A stretch of 64,000 nucleotides of DNA, taken from the NCBI GenBank assembly GCA_026003335.1, contig BPHB01000001.1, positions 2,009,001 to 2,073,000 on the forward strand, given 5' to 3'. This DNA comes from Chitinophagales bacterium. GTDB taxonomy: Bacteria > Bacteroidota > Bacteroidia > Chitinophagales > CAIOSU01. Below are positions 37,264-45,893 of the stretch, one piece after another. How positions within the stretch are numbered: the stretch's first letter is position 1; every line of letters starts with the position of its first letter. The translations under genes were made by a program, and so were the position numbers. Under the pieces are notes generated by a model that ran no database searches, was not told the DNA's origin, and saw only the letters and a program-made list of their open reading frames with translations.

Positions 37264-38402
37264 AGCAAAGCTCCGGCTTGGATGAGTGTTTCTTCCGCTT
37301 TGGCAAAGCAAAATCTGAGCAGCTTGTAGTCGGACTTATCGGGATAAAAGACCGATACAGGAATGGACGCTATGCCGATTTCTTTGGTCCAGCGCACTGC
37401 CAGTTCGGTGTCCGGCTCATCTGTGATAGCGCTATAATCCAGCAGCTGAAAATAGGTTCCGTCAGCGGGTCTTATCCTGAAGCGTGAGCCCTGCAGGCTT
37501 TGCAGAAAGAAATCTCTTTTCTTTTTGTAAAAATCTGCAAGCTGCAGATATGCCTCTTTCTCCTTCATGAAATCAGCTAATGCCCACTGCAAGGGGCGAT
37601 TTGCGGAAAAAATCTCATACTGGTGCACTTTTCTGAATTCTTTTGTCAGATAAGCCGGAGCCAGACAATAGCCGAGTTTCCAGCCGGTAACATGATAGGT
37701 TTTACCAAAAGAAAAAACAACAAAACTTCTCTCGGCTAGCTCCCGATAACGCATGACACTCTCATGCCGGTGATCAAAGATGATATGTTCATACACTTCA
37801 TCGCTGATAATGACCGCAGATGTATTTTGAAGGAGATCTTGCAGTGTCCGCATATCATAACCCGTCAACACAGTGCCGGTCGGATTATGAGGTGAGTTGA
37901 TAATCAAAAGGCGTGTTTTTTCATTGAGGAGCTTACGGACCTCCAGCCAGTCAATTTTGAAGTCGGGGGGCTTCATTTTAACATACACCGGTGTCGCTCC
38001 GCACAATTCTACAGCAGGGGCATAGGAGTCATAGGCGGGGGCGAAGAGGATAACCTCATCTCCGGGGCGGGTTATAGCGGTGATAGCCGCATAAATTGCC
38101 TGTGTGCCTCCGGCAGTGATGGTTATTTCGGTGTCGGGATGATATGTTCTGCCGTAGAGCTCTTCGGCTTTCAGGGCTATCTGTTCGCGAAGGGGCAAAA
38201 TGCCTTGCATGGGAGCATACTGATTTTCCCCTTTTTTCATGTAGTATAATTCCCGCTCAATGAGTTTTGGAGAGCAATGGAAATCCGGGAAACCCTGCGA
38301 CAGATTGATTGCCCCGTATTTTTCGGCCAGGGCAGTCATCGTGGTAAATATCGTGGTAGGCGTTTGAGGCAGTTTGGACGTCAGCTGAATGGGCTCCGGC
38401 AT
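37251..38402 (-). CDS. Class I/II aminotransferase (methionine/glutamine transaminase-like)
   Basis: The 383-residue PLP fold-type I aminotransferase is most like YbdL/KAT III enzymes, which transfer amino groups from Met, Gln or aromatic acids. The NSPHNPTGT motif binds PLP, and the PLP-lysine lies in FSFGKTYHVTGWKLGY near residue 231. N-terminal INLSQGFPDF is diagnostic of this subgroup. Coupled to an omega-amidase, it probably closes methionine salvage by transaminating 2-keto-4-methylthiobutyrate with glutamine. Confidence 0.92.
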   Translation of the reverse strand: MPEPIQLTSKLPQTPTTIFTTMTALAEKYGAINLSQGFPDFHCSPKLIERELYYMKKGENQYAPMQGILPLREQIALKAEELYGRTYHPDTEITITAGGTQAIYAAITAITRPGDEVILFAPAYDSYAPAVELCGATPVYVKMKPPDFKIDWLEVRKLLNEKTRLLIINSPHNPTGTVLTGYDMRTLQDLLQNTSAVIISDEVYEHIIFDHRHESVMRYRELAERSFVVFSFGKTYHVTGWKLGYCLAPAYLTKEFRKVHQYEIFSANRPLQWALADFMKEKEAYLQLADFYKKKRDFFLQSLQGSRFRIRPADGTYFQLLDYSAITDEPDTELAVRWTKEIGIASIPVSVFYPDKSDYKLLRFCFAKAEETLIQAGALLCRI

Positions 38403-38433
38403 GGCAAACTGGATGTTGACCTGATTTGAATAA

Positions 38434-38441
38434 CAAAACTA
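38434..38441 (-). promoter_or_regulatory. Possible -7 promoter element for the transaminase operon
   Basis: Minus-strand TAGTTTTG fits TAnnTTTG, 31 bp before the aminotransferase ATG. A TTG occurs 9 bp upstream of it, too close for a -33 box, so support is partial. Confidence 0.35.
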
Positions 38442-38467
38442 TCTATCTGTCAACAGTTAAGTCAGAT

Positions 38468-39184
38468 TTAATATCTGCGCTGATTTTTGTATTTATCAAA
38501 ACAATCCCGTAAGGCGGACGTGATATCGTAAAGAGAGCCGTTCTTCACAAATTCAGGGGCCAGCGGGCAGGTAGCTAAAAACAGGTCCACTTCTTCTTCT
38601 TCCAGGTCAATAAGCCCGCTGTCCATCATATAGCGTGAAATGTTGCGCATAGCGTTATCATACTCTTGCTGATTCAGGAGTGCAACATATTGCTGCATTT
38701 CATTTTCTTTTTTACTGAAGAGCTGATAGAGTGCGGTCACCGGGCTGGAAAGAGCCGCCAGATAATTTTTCACCAGAGGTTCATATCGGTGGGTACCGAT
38801 TTTAGATCGGCTTTCCTCAATATCTTTATATGTAGGCTGCGGACGGATAACCACCGGTTGGTCAAACTGTATCAGGAGTTGATTCAGCTCCACCACAATG
38901 CGGTATACCGGCCGATAAACAGAGTCTCTGAAGCTTACGGTAGCGGTTTTAAAACCCCTGCTGGATACTTTTATCTCGTCACCCGGGCGGATATAGATTT
39001 CAAAAGTGCCATCAATACTTCCAAATACTCCGCGCCCGGTGGTTGCATTAACCACCAGCAGATCGCTGAATCCAAGAGGTGGATGCTGTACCACTTTGCC
39101 CTGCACCAGCATGATGGAATCTTGTGCTAAGGCAAGCCCCGCTGCTTGCCACATCAACAACATCAATAAACCCGGTTTAAACAC
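38468..39184 (-). CDS. Secreted protein with CarboxypepD_reg-like domain
   Basis: The 238-residue protein has a signal peptide ending around ALAQ (residues 1-20). Residues ~26-105 match the carboxypeptidase-regulatory-like fold found at the front of TonB receptors (VVNATTGRGVFGSIDGTFEIYIRPGDEIKVSSRGFKT). The remainder is helical and charged. Proteins of this layout are abundant and uncharacterised in Bacteroidota. It lies just upstream of the transaminase operon but has its own gap of 65 bp. Confidence 0.75.
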   Translation of the reverse strand: MFKPGLLMLLMWQAAGLALAQDSIMLVQGKVVQHPPLGFSDLLVVNATTGRGVFGSIDGTFEIYIRPGDEIKVSSRGFKTATVSFRDSVYRPVYRIVVELNQLLIQFDQPVVIRPQPTYKDIEESRSKIGTHRYEPLVKNYLAALSSPVTALYQLFSKKENEMQQYVALLNQQEYDNAMRNISRYMMDSGLIDLEEEEVDLFLATCPLAPEFVKNGSLYDITSALRDCFDKYKNQRRY

Positions 39185-39328
39185 CTTTTACGAATGTCAA
39201 TGTTAAGAACTCCGCAAACAAAGATATATTGTCTTGCTCAGGAAAAAGCACCATCCACCCCCTGCCCGCGGGCTCATAGCAATCATGGATGCTAGTGCTT
39301 TTGGCTACAGATGCTGCAAGATGAAGGG

Positions 39329-39811
39329 TTATGCTTTTTTCTTTTCAGCCTTCTTCTCCAGCACATCCAGTACCTGCCGGGCCGCATTGCTGGTGTCTAC
39401 ATTAGTAATAATCTTCTCAATCTTTCCGCCTTCATCAATGATAAAGGTGACGCGGTTGGTACCCATATACTTTTTGCCCATGAATGTTTTTTCACCCCAG
39501 ACTCCGTATGCATTGACTATAGCTTTATCTACATCCGCAACAAGGGTAAAGGGCAGGTCGTATTTCTCTGCAAATTTCTTATGTGACTTTTCGTCATCTA
39601 CGCTTACTCCAACCACTTCAAATCCCTTCTTCTTCAGCGAAGCGTAGTCATCGCGAAAGCTGCATGCTTCTTTGGTGCATCCGGGTGTATCATCTTTCGG
39701 GTAGAAATAGAGGATTACTTTTTTCCCTTTGAAATCAGATAGAGATACGGTTTTACCGGATTGATCCTTGGCTTTGAATGCGGGAGCTTTATCCCCCTCT
39801 TTGAGTTTCAT
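39329..39811 (-). CDS. bcp: Thioredoxin-dependent thiol peroxidase (Bcp/PrxQ)
   Basis: The 160-residue peroxiredoxin reduces hydroperoxides with thioredoxin. The PrxQ signature DDTPGCTKEACSFRDD contains the peroxidatic Cys45 and resolving Cys50, five residues apart as expected. The C-terminus is lysine-rich (EKKAEKKKA). It is cytoplasmic, with no signal. Confidence 0.95.
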   Translation of the reverse strand: MKLKEGDKAPAFKAKDQSGKTVSLSDFKGKKVILYFYPKDDTPGCTKEACSFRDDYASLKKKGFEVVGVSVDDEKSHKKFAEKYDLPFTLVADVDKAIVNAYGVWGEKTFMGKKYMGTNRVTFIIDEGGKIEKIITNVDTSNAARQVLDVLEKKAEKKKA

Positions 39812-39873
39812 AAGAAAGCGATTTTGTAGCTTTAAAAATAAGCTGCTTTAGCCAAATACCCAAGCAAGGGATC

Positions 39874-41586
39874 TCATCTGATAAAGGAGGTTTGAAAAGT
39901 AGCCGTATTACCCACTCTGTCAGTTACTTTTAAGAAGAGCTGATGTGGGCCCGGTGATATACGCTCATCATAGAAGTAGGTAAGCATATCGTTTTTTTCA
40001 TCATATTCCATCAGTATCCATTTTCCGTCAGCAACAGGGTGATAGCTTTTGATGCCAGAGTGTTCATCCTTTATTCTGATTTGAACAAAGCCCGGTGCAG
40101 CAGGGCTATCCTGCATCACGCGTATTAGCTGTATGAGGGGCGGTATTGTGTCCGCAATGACGTAGTACTTTCCGAAATCGCGTGTTCTGGCTTTCAGAAA
40201 AGAGCCGTCCCATGTTGTTTCCAGGGGTTCCGGCAGAGAGTCCTTTGTTTCGCGCACGATAAGCGCTTTTTCGCGCAGGCGATCAGGAATGCCGAGCGGC
40301 TTGATGTAAAGGGTAAAATATTGATGAGCCGGTTCCAGCTCTGTATGTATCCTATGCACGGATGAGTAAATGTTATGGCCTGAAGCAGGTTCAGCCTTGG
40401 CATAGTTGAAGTAAATCCAGTCATAGCAGGTGTTTTTGGGAAGCTCAACTCTTACTTCATCGTTTTGAAATATGTTATCCCTGCGAAAGTCAAAGATGGT
40501 GTCATATTCCAAAGCCGAAAAATCAGCAGATAGCCCGTTTATATCCAGCTGCAGAAAAAAACTGAGGCGTGATTCATTACCGGTAAAATCACTGACGGCT
40601 ATAGTAACCAGGGTGGGTTCAGCGGTCAAGGTGAGTATTCCATTCTGGAGGATACGATCATAAAAGCTGAAATAATCCCCCGGCAAGCGGTGAAGGCGGT
40701 GTACTGTTATGTTTTCTTTTTGGGCAAGGGCGTAATCACTGTGTGCAAGTGCATAGCGGTTTTCGGAAAAGGAAAGCCGATCCATGGCAAGGCGGTAAAA
40801 AACCTGGCGGTTTGTGGAGGCCGTTAATGTATACACTCCGTTGCGAGCCGTGCCGTTTCCATCAAAGGCATAGAGGCCGAGGGCAGCTTTTTGAAAAGCC
40901 ACCTTAAGGGTATCTTGCGCCAAGGCATATTTCCCGTCCGCATGTTTGATAATTTTTTGCCTAATGGGAAAGAAACGTCCTTTGCTCTCCGTCATGTCGT
41001 AAATAAACAGAGTTTGCATGACAGGAGGCTGTTTGTCATTTTCTGTTTGAAGAAAGGCAAGTGGATTTAGCGGGTGCTCGGTTCGCGAATCACGTATTTC
41101 AAAATGCAGATGTGGAGCTGTTGACCTGCCTGAATTACCGGAAAAGGCAATCAGCTCACCCCTTTCCACGGGCATTTGCTTTTCGGTAAAATATTCATCT
41201 ATTTCAAAAGTTTCCCGGGCATATTGAATAGCCTTTATCTGTTTTTCAATCTGGTCGTTGAATTTCTGAAGATGCGCATATACTGTTGTGTATCCATCCG
41301 GATGCGTAATGTAAAGGGCTTTGCCGTAGCCTGATCTGGAAATTTTTATTCTGGACACATAGCCGCGGTTTGCAGCATACACAGGGAGCCCTTCATTTCC
41401 CTGTGTCCGGATATCAATGCCCGAGTGGAAATGCGAACCGCGAATTTCACCGAAAGTGCCCGCCAGCCCCACCTGTATTTCCAGGGGTAGGCGAAAAGTT
41501 TCAGTCTGAGCCATGGCGAAGCCGAGAACCGCAATGACAGCTACAGAAAAAGCAATGCGCGAATTTTTTTTGTCCGGGCAAGACAT
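39874..41586 (-). CDS. M23-family metallopeptidase (LytM-like), periplasmic
   Basis: The 570-residue exported protein has a hydrophobic segment at residues 11-27. The LytM zinc site is GSHFHSGIDI (His54 region, Asp58) and APHLHFEIRD (His159 and His161), with the GxVx6G...YxHL core between. The long C-terminal part (residues ~190-570) consists of beta-rich domains of unknown role. M23 enzymes cut peptidoglycan peptide bridges or, if a ligand is lost, regulate amidases; here the ligands look complete. Confidence 0.9.
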   Translation of the reverse strand: MSCPDKKNSRIAFSVAVIAVLGFAMAQTETFRLPLEIQVGLAGTFGEIRGSHFHSGIDIRTQGNEGLPVYAANRGYVSRIKISRSGYGKALYITHPDGYTTVYAHLQKFNDQIEKQIKAIQYARETFEIDEYFTEKQMPVERGELIAFSGNSGRSTAPHLHFEIRDSRTEHPLNPLAFLQTENDKQPPVMQTLFIYDMTESKGRFFPIRQKIIKHADGKYALAQDTLKVAFQKAALGLYAFDGNGTARNGVYTLTASTNRQVFYRLAMDRLSFSENRYALAHSDYALAQKENITVHRLHRLPGDYFSFYDRILQNGILTLTAEPTLVTIAVSDFTGNESRLSFFLQLDINGLSADFSALEYDTIFDFRRDNIFQNDEVRVELPKNTCYDWIYFNYAKAEPASGHNIYSSVHRIHTELEPAHQYFTLYIKPLGIPDRLREKALIVRETKDSLPEPLETTWDGSFLKARTRDFGKYYVIADTIPPLIQLIRVMQDSPAAPGFVQIRIKDEHSGIKSYHPVADGKWILMEYDEKNDMLTYFYDERISPGPHQLFLKVTDRVGNTATFQTSFIR

Positions 41587-41650
41587 ATCAGTTCAAAAGC
41601 AGCTTTGTATGTACCTCCGTGCGCAAATTACCTGCCAGTAGCGATAGCAT

Positions 41651-42364
41651 TCAGAAATTGGGTTTTAGCGGATGTTCTGCGCGATAATAATCGCGGATAA
41701 ATTCAACCGCCTCATCTACGGTATCTACCAGCGTAATCAGTTTGAGATCTTCCTGATCTATATTATGAAATTTTTCCAGCATGGTTTGTTGCATCCACTC
41801 CAGTAATCCTTCCCAGTAGTCTCTTCCCACACAGATGACCGGGAAGCGGTCAATTTTACGGGTTTGAATCAGAGTCAGGCATTCAAAAAACTCATCCATG
41901 GTGCCCAAGCCTCCCGGGAAAAGCACAAATGCCTGCGCGTATTTTACAAACATCACCTTGCGGGAAAAGAAATATTTGAAGGTAATGAGCTTGTCAAAAT
42001 CAATGTAGATATTGGGTTCCTGCTCATGCGGCAGATCAATATTCAGTCCTACTGACTTGCCTCCCGCCTCAAAGGCTCCCCGATTGGCCGCTTCCATAAT
42101 GCCGGGTCCGCCACCGGTAATGATGCCGTAGCCTTCTTCTACAAGTTTTTTGGCAAGCTCTACGGCCATGTCGTAATATTTGTTGCCCTCCGTGGTACGT
42201 GCGGAACCAAAGATGGAGATGCACGGTCCGATTTTATTTAGTTTTTCAAAGCCTTCCACAAATTCAGACATTACCTTAAAGATTTGCCAGGACGACTGCG
42301 CCTTCAATTCGGTGGTCCAGCTTTTTTCTCTTAGCTGCATTTTTTTGTTGAATCGTTTTTGCAT
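41651..42364 (-). CDS. LOG/TIGR00730-family Rossmann-fold protein
   Basis: The 237-residue lysine-decarboxylase-like protein of the LOG family has the GGGPGIMEAANRGA (about residue 82) and FPGGLGTMDEFFE (about residue 148) motifs. LOG proteins convert cytokinin ribotides to free bases or act as nucleotide 5'-monophosphate phosphoribohydrolases (PpnN-like). Its ATG is 7 bp from the stop of the symporter gene, so the two are likely co-transcribed. The exact substrate cannot be read off. Confidence 0.9.
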   Translation of the reverse strand: MQKRFNKKMQLREKSWTTELKAQSSWQIFKVMSEFVEGFEKLNKIGPCISIFGSARTTEGNKYYDMAVELAKKLVEEGYGIITGGGPGIMEAANRGAFEAGGKSVGLNIDLPHEQEPNIYIDFDKLITFKYFFSRKVMFVKYAQAFVLFPGGLGTMDEFFECLTLIQTRKIDRFPVICVGRDYWEGLLEWMQQTMLEKFHNIDQEDLKLITLVDTVDEAVEFIRDYYRAEHPLKPNF

Positions 42365-42371
42365 AGGGTGT

Positions 42372-43862
42372 TTATTGCTTTTTTGAAATTATCCAAAGGC
42401 CGGTAAAGGTCAGCAGACCATTGACAATGAGCAACTCAAATCCGAATTCATAACCTTCCAGCAGATCGGCTGAATGCATATTAAGCAGATAGCACAATAC
42501 CGGTGAGATCAGGCACACAAGAGGAACCCAATGGTCACGCACGATGCGTTTGGTGAACAATCCAAACGCATACAACCCTAATAGCGGACCATAGGTGTAG
42601 CCTGCCGCACGAAAAACATTACTTACTACGTCTTCGTCCAGCACATAGTTAAACAACAATACCACAAGCAGGGATAATACCGTGAACCCTACATGCACAA
42701 GGTAGCGGGTTTTCATCAACCTGTCTGATAAAGTTGCTTTCTTTTCAAAGCCCAGAAAGTCAACGCAAAAAGAGGTGGTCAATGCCGTAAGAGCAGAATC
42801 AGCACTGGAATATGCTGCGGCAATAAGCCCAATTATAAAGACAATACCCGCCACAGCCGGAAAATGCTGCAATGCCAGAGTGGGGAAGAGATAATCAGTT
42901 TTTTGAGGAATAGGTATCTGGCGCTCTTCTGCATAGATATATAATAAAGCTCCCAGACTGACAAAGATGAGGTTTACCACCAACAACACAAGGCTAAACA
43001 CAAACATGTTTTTCTGGGCTTCACCAATGTTACGGCAGCTATTGTTTTTTTGCATCATATCCTGATCAAGGCCTGTCATCACAATAGCAATGAAAGCCCC
43101 GCTGAAAAATTGTTTGAAGAAATAGTTGTCCTCACGGGGATTCCAGAAAAACATCTGAGCATAAGGGCTTTCTCTTATAGCCGCTATGAGTCCGCGAAAG
43201 TTCAGATGCAGCTCTGCACCTATAATATAAATCGTAATGCCTACTGAGAGGAGCATAAACAAGGTTTGCAGCGTATCGGTATACACAATGGTTTTGATGC
43301 CTCCTTTAAACGTATAAATCCAGATGAGCAGCAAGGTAATCATCACGGTAACCGGAAAGGGGATGTGCCAGTAATCAAAGACAAACCGTTGCAAAACGAT
43401 GGCAACCAGAAAAAGCCGAAAGCAGGAGCCAATGGTGCGTGAAAGCAGAAAGTAAAAAGCCCCTGTTTTGTATGACCAAAATCCGAACCGTTGTTCCAGA
43501 TAGGTATAGATAGATGTCAGCCGCAGACGATAATAAAGCGGCATCAGCGTGGTGGCTATAACAAAATAGCCCAACAGATAGCCCAGAGCGAGCTGCATAT
43601 AGGAAAAGGCACCATTAGGGCTGTTCAGATTACCAACTACTCCGGGTATGGAAATAAAGGTGACCCCGGAAAGGGAAGCTCCGATCATGCCGAAAGCGAC
43701 CAGATACCATTTTGATTTTCGCTCACCAATGAAAAAACTCTCGTTCCCTGCTCCTCTGCCGGTAGCCCATGAAATGGCTATCAGTAGAGCAAAATAGCCC
43801 AGCAGGACTGTAAGAATCAATGGGGGCGACAGGTTAGGCTGCAGGCTGATGGTTTTTTGCAA
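42372..43862 (-). CDS. Sodium:solute symporter (SSS family)
   Basis: The 496-residue membrane carrier has about 13 segments. The first helix region, with GRGAGNESFFIGERKSKWYLVAFGMIGASLSGVTFI, is typical of SSS proteins, as are GLIAAAYSSADSALTALTTSF and the RIVRDHW region near the end. It imports a small solute with Na+; the substrate is unknown. In many Bacteroidota this subgroup is annotated as proline- or pantothenate-like without proof. Confidence 0.88.
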   Translation of the reverse strand: MQKTISLQPNLSPPLILTVLLGYFALLIAISWATGRGAGNESFFIGERKSKWYLVAFGMIGASLSGVTFISIPGVVGNLNSPNGAFSYMQLALGYLLGYFVIATTLMPLYYRLRLTSIYTYLEQRFGFWSYKTGAFYFLLSRTIGSCFRLFLVAIVLQRFVFDYWHIPFPVTVMITLLLIWIYTFKGGIKTIVYTDTLQTLFMLLSVGITIYIIGAELHLNFRGLIAAIRESPYAQMFFWNPREDNYFFKQFFSGAFIAIVMTGLDQDMMQKNNSCRNIGEAQKNMFVFSLVLLVVNLIFVSLGALLYIYAEERQIPIPQKTDYLFPTLALQHFPAVAGIVFIIGLIAAAYSSADSALTALTTSFCVDFLGFEKKATLSDRLMKTRYLVHVGFTVLSLLVVLLFNYVLDEDVVSNVFRAAGYTYGPLLGLYAFGLFTKRIVRDHWVPLVCLISPVLCYLLNMHSADLLEGYEFGFELLIVNGLLTFTGLWIISKKQ

Positions 43863-43944
43863 AATAAAGCCAGTTTTTAACGCAGATTACAGACAGTTAG
43901 ACACAAACCGGCGGGCATAGTGTAGCACACAATGCACCGGGCGA

Positions 43945-45141
43945 TTAGTAGAATCCAGCGCGGTAAGGATAACGCTTATGATACAAATCCGTAACGTCCA
44001 GTAAAATTCTGCTGCGTAATTCATCTATTCCTTGTTTTTGCAGGGCAGAAACGAATACGCAGCGATTGTGTGTTTTTGCCTGCCACGTCCGCTGAAATTC
44101 AGTCATCAGTTCCTGCTTTGTTTCAGAAGGAAGGAATGCGTCAAAATGCTGCTTTTCAAACAGATCATATTTGTTGAATACAATGAGAGTGGGTTTGTCA
44201 TGTGCACCAATTTCCACCAAAGTTTGATTCACCACATGTATCTGGTCTTCAAAAGACGGATGGGCAAGGTCAACCACATGTAGCAAAATATCCGATTCGC
44301 GTACTTCGTCCAGTGTAGATTTAAAGCTCTCCACCAGATGATGCGGCAGCTTCCGGATAAAGCCTACTGTATCTGACAGCAAAAACGGCACATTGTCAAT
44401 GACCACTTTGCGTACGGTAGTGTCCAGCGTTGCAAAGAGTTTGTTTTCGGCAAATACGTCTGACTTACTGAGTAGGTTCATCAAGGTAGATTTTCCCACG
44501 TTGGTGTATCCGACCAGTGCAACTCGTATAAGTTCTCCCCGCGCTTTGCGCTGAGTGGTGTTCTGGCGGTCAATTTTCTTGAGTTTATCTTTCAGCGTAG
44601 CAATTTTATCTTTCACCAGCCGTCTGTCTGTTTCTATTTCCTTTTCACCGGCTCCGCGCATACCGATGCCTCCTTTAACGCGGTCAAGATGCTGCCACAT
44701 ACCTCTGAGGCGGGGGAGCAAATACAGCATTTGAGCCAGCTCTACCTGTACAGTGGCCTGCTGCGTGCGGGCACGCTGGGCGAAAATGTCCAGTATCAGC
44801 ATGCTGCGATCCAGAATCTTGCAGCGCAATTCTTTTTCTATATTGCGTTGCTGGGCAGGAGTTATTTCATCATCAAAGATGACCAGATCAATATCTTTCT
44901 CCTGGACGTATTTTTTTATTTCCATAAGCTTGCCCTTGCCCACATAAGTACGCGGATCGGGATGATCGGTTTTCTGGAAAAACCGTTTCTCCGCCTTTGC
45001 CCCGGCAGTAAGGGCCAGGAAAGCCAGCTCATCCAGATATTCCTGCAGCAAGGGTTCGGGCTGTTGCGGAGTAACCAACCCCACCAGCACTGCCCGCTCC
45101 TGAACGCCATTACCTGATATATGGGGAAGAGATGTTGTCAA
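43945..45141 (-). CDS. hflX: GTPase HflX
   Basis: The 398-residue ribosome-associated GTPase splits stalled ribosomes after stress. The N-terminal HflX domain with YVGKGK is followed by a coiled linker (IETDRRLVKDKIATLKDKLKKI) and the G domain: P-loop GYTNVGKS near residue 210, switch II DTVGFIRKLP, and NKYD. The C-terminal extension is short. A small conserved-looking gene lies just upstream. Confidence 0.94.
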   Translation of the reverse strand: MTTSLPHISGNGVQERAVLVGLVTPQQPEPLLQEYLDELAFLALTAGAKAEKRFFQKTDHPDPRTYVGKGKLMEIKKYVQEKDIDLVIFDDEITPAQQRNIEKELRCKILDRSMLILDIFAQRARTQQATVQVELAQMLYLLPRLRGMWQHLDRVKGGIGMRGAGEKEIETDRRLVKDKIATLKDKLKKIDRQNTTQRKARGELIRVALVGYTNVGKSTLMNLLSKSDVFAENKLFATLDTTVRKVVIDNVPFLLSDTVGFIRKLPHHLVESFKSTLDEVRESDILLHVVDLAHPSFEDQIHVVNQTLVEIGAHDKPTLIVFNKYDLFEKQHFDAFLPSETKQELMTEFQRTWQAKTHNRCVFVSALQKQGIDELRSRILLDVTDLYHKRYPYRAGFY

Positions 45142-45229
45142 TGGAATTATCTGCTAAGGTTCAGGGATTGAAATTAAGACCCGGCCAGCACACCGAGCTT
45201 CTACTTCAAAAGCCTTCGGAAAGGCAAAA

Positions 45230-45403
45230 TCAGACAGCCAGCATTTCCATACCAAACTGCATGCGGCACCATACCATCAGCTCACGCACTTCATCTTCTG
45301 ACAAGAGGCGCATTGCCTTTTCAAGCTCTTTCTTAAAAAGCTCACGGTCAAAGCTCACCTTTTGTAGAATTTCTTTTGAATACTCAAGCATATTTTGAGC
45401 CAT
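45230..45403 (-). CDS. Small helical protein upstream of hflX
   Basis: The 57-residue protein starts MAQNMLEYSKEILQKVSFDR and is almost wholly helical and charged (ELFKKELEKAMRLLSEDEVRELMVWC). An in-frame ATG at 45424 would add seven residues. It looks like a short conserved protein of Bacteroidota; the function is unknown. The 88-bp gap to hflX and shared strand suggest co-transcription. Confidence 0.6.
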   Translation of the reverse strand: MAQNMLEYSKEILQKVSFDRELFKKELEKAMRLLSEDEVRELMVWCRMQFGMEMLAV

Positions 45404-45634
45404 CATCCCTGTTTTATGTTGCAAAGTTGTTCATAAAATTTAAAAAATAATCTTTTATAGCTTCAATTTCCAAGAAGAAAATTTCCACAACTCATGCGTT
45501 TTGCGTAATCTCTCAGGATGCAAAACACATGAACGCCTTTTTTCGGCTTGTATTGCAAGATAGCAAACCCGTCTTCCCTGAAATTCGGTAAGCTGTCATT
45601 ACGCTTGCTGAAACATTTTGCCGGAATAAGAAAC

Positions 45635-45665
45635 TTTGCAATTCAAGTCGTTTGCCTTAGATTTG
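45635..45665 (+). promoter_or_regulatory. Promoter TTTG-N19-TAGATTTG before the TPP riboswitch
   Basis: TTTG at 45635-45638 and TAGATTTG at 45658-45665 are separated by 19 nt, which fits the Bacteroidota -33/-7 consensus (TTTG...TAnnTTTG). Transcription would begin near 45672, about 10 nt before the riboswitch starts. Promoter and aptamer positions support each other. Confidence 0.7.
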
Positions 45666-45680
45666 CTGCACATTTCCGTC

Positions 45681-45757
45681 AATAAGGGGTGTCCGCTGAA
45701 AAGGCGGGCTGAGATTATACCCGTTGAACCTGATCCAGGTAATGCTGGCGTAGGGAA
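45681..45757 (+). promoter_or_regulatory. TPP (THI-box) riboswitch
   Basis: The aptamer core is plain to see: GGGGTG, then CGGGCTGAGA, then ACCC, GAACCTGATC, CAGGTAATGCTGGCG and TAGGGA, in order on the plus strand. This is the conserved thiamine pyrophosphate sensor. It lies between a good promoter and the TonB-dependent receptor at 45894, which it should repress when thiamine pyrophosphate is plentiful. The expression platform (45758-45893) was not resolved. Confidence 0.96.
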
Positions 45758-45893
45758 ATTTGACGAACCATTTCGGCACGTCTTTTTTAGCCCTCCTTAT
45801 TTCGGTAATTTGCTACATCTGCGTGTTCTGTCAACAATGCTGTTGCAACCGGAGACGGAAATGGGGTGATTTTTTAATGCAAAATCAATTGCC

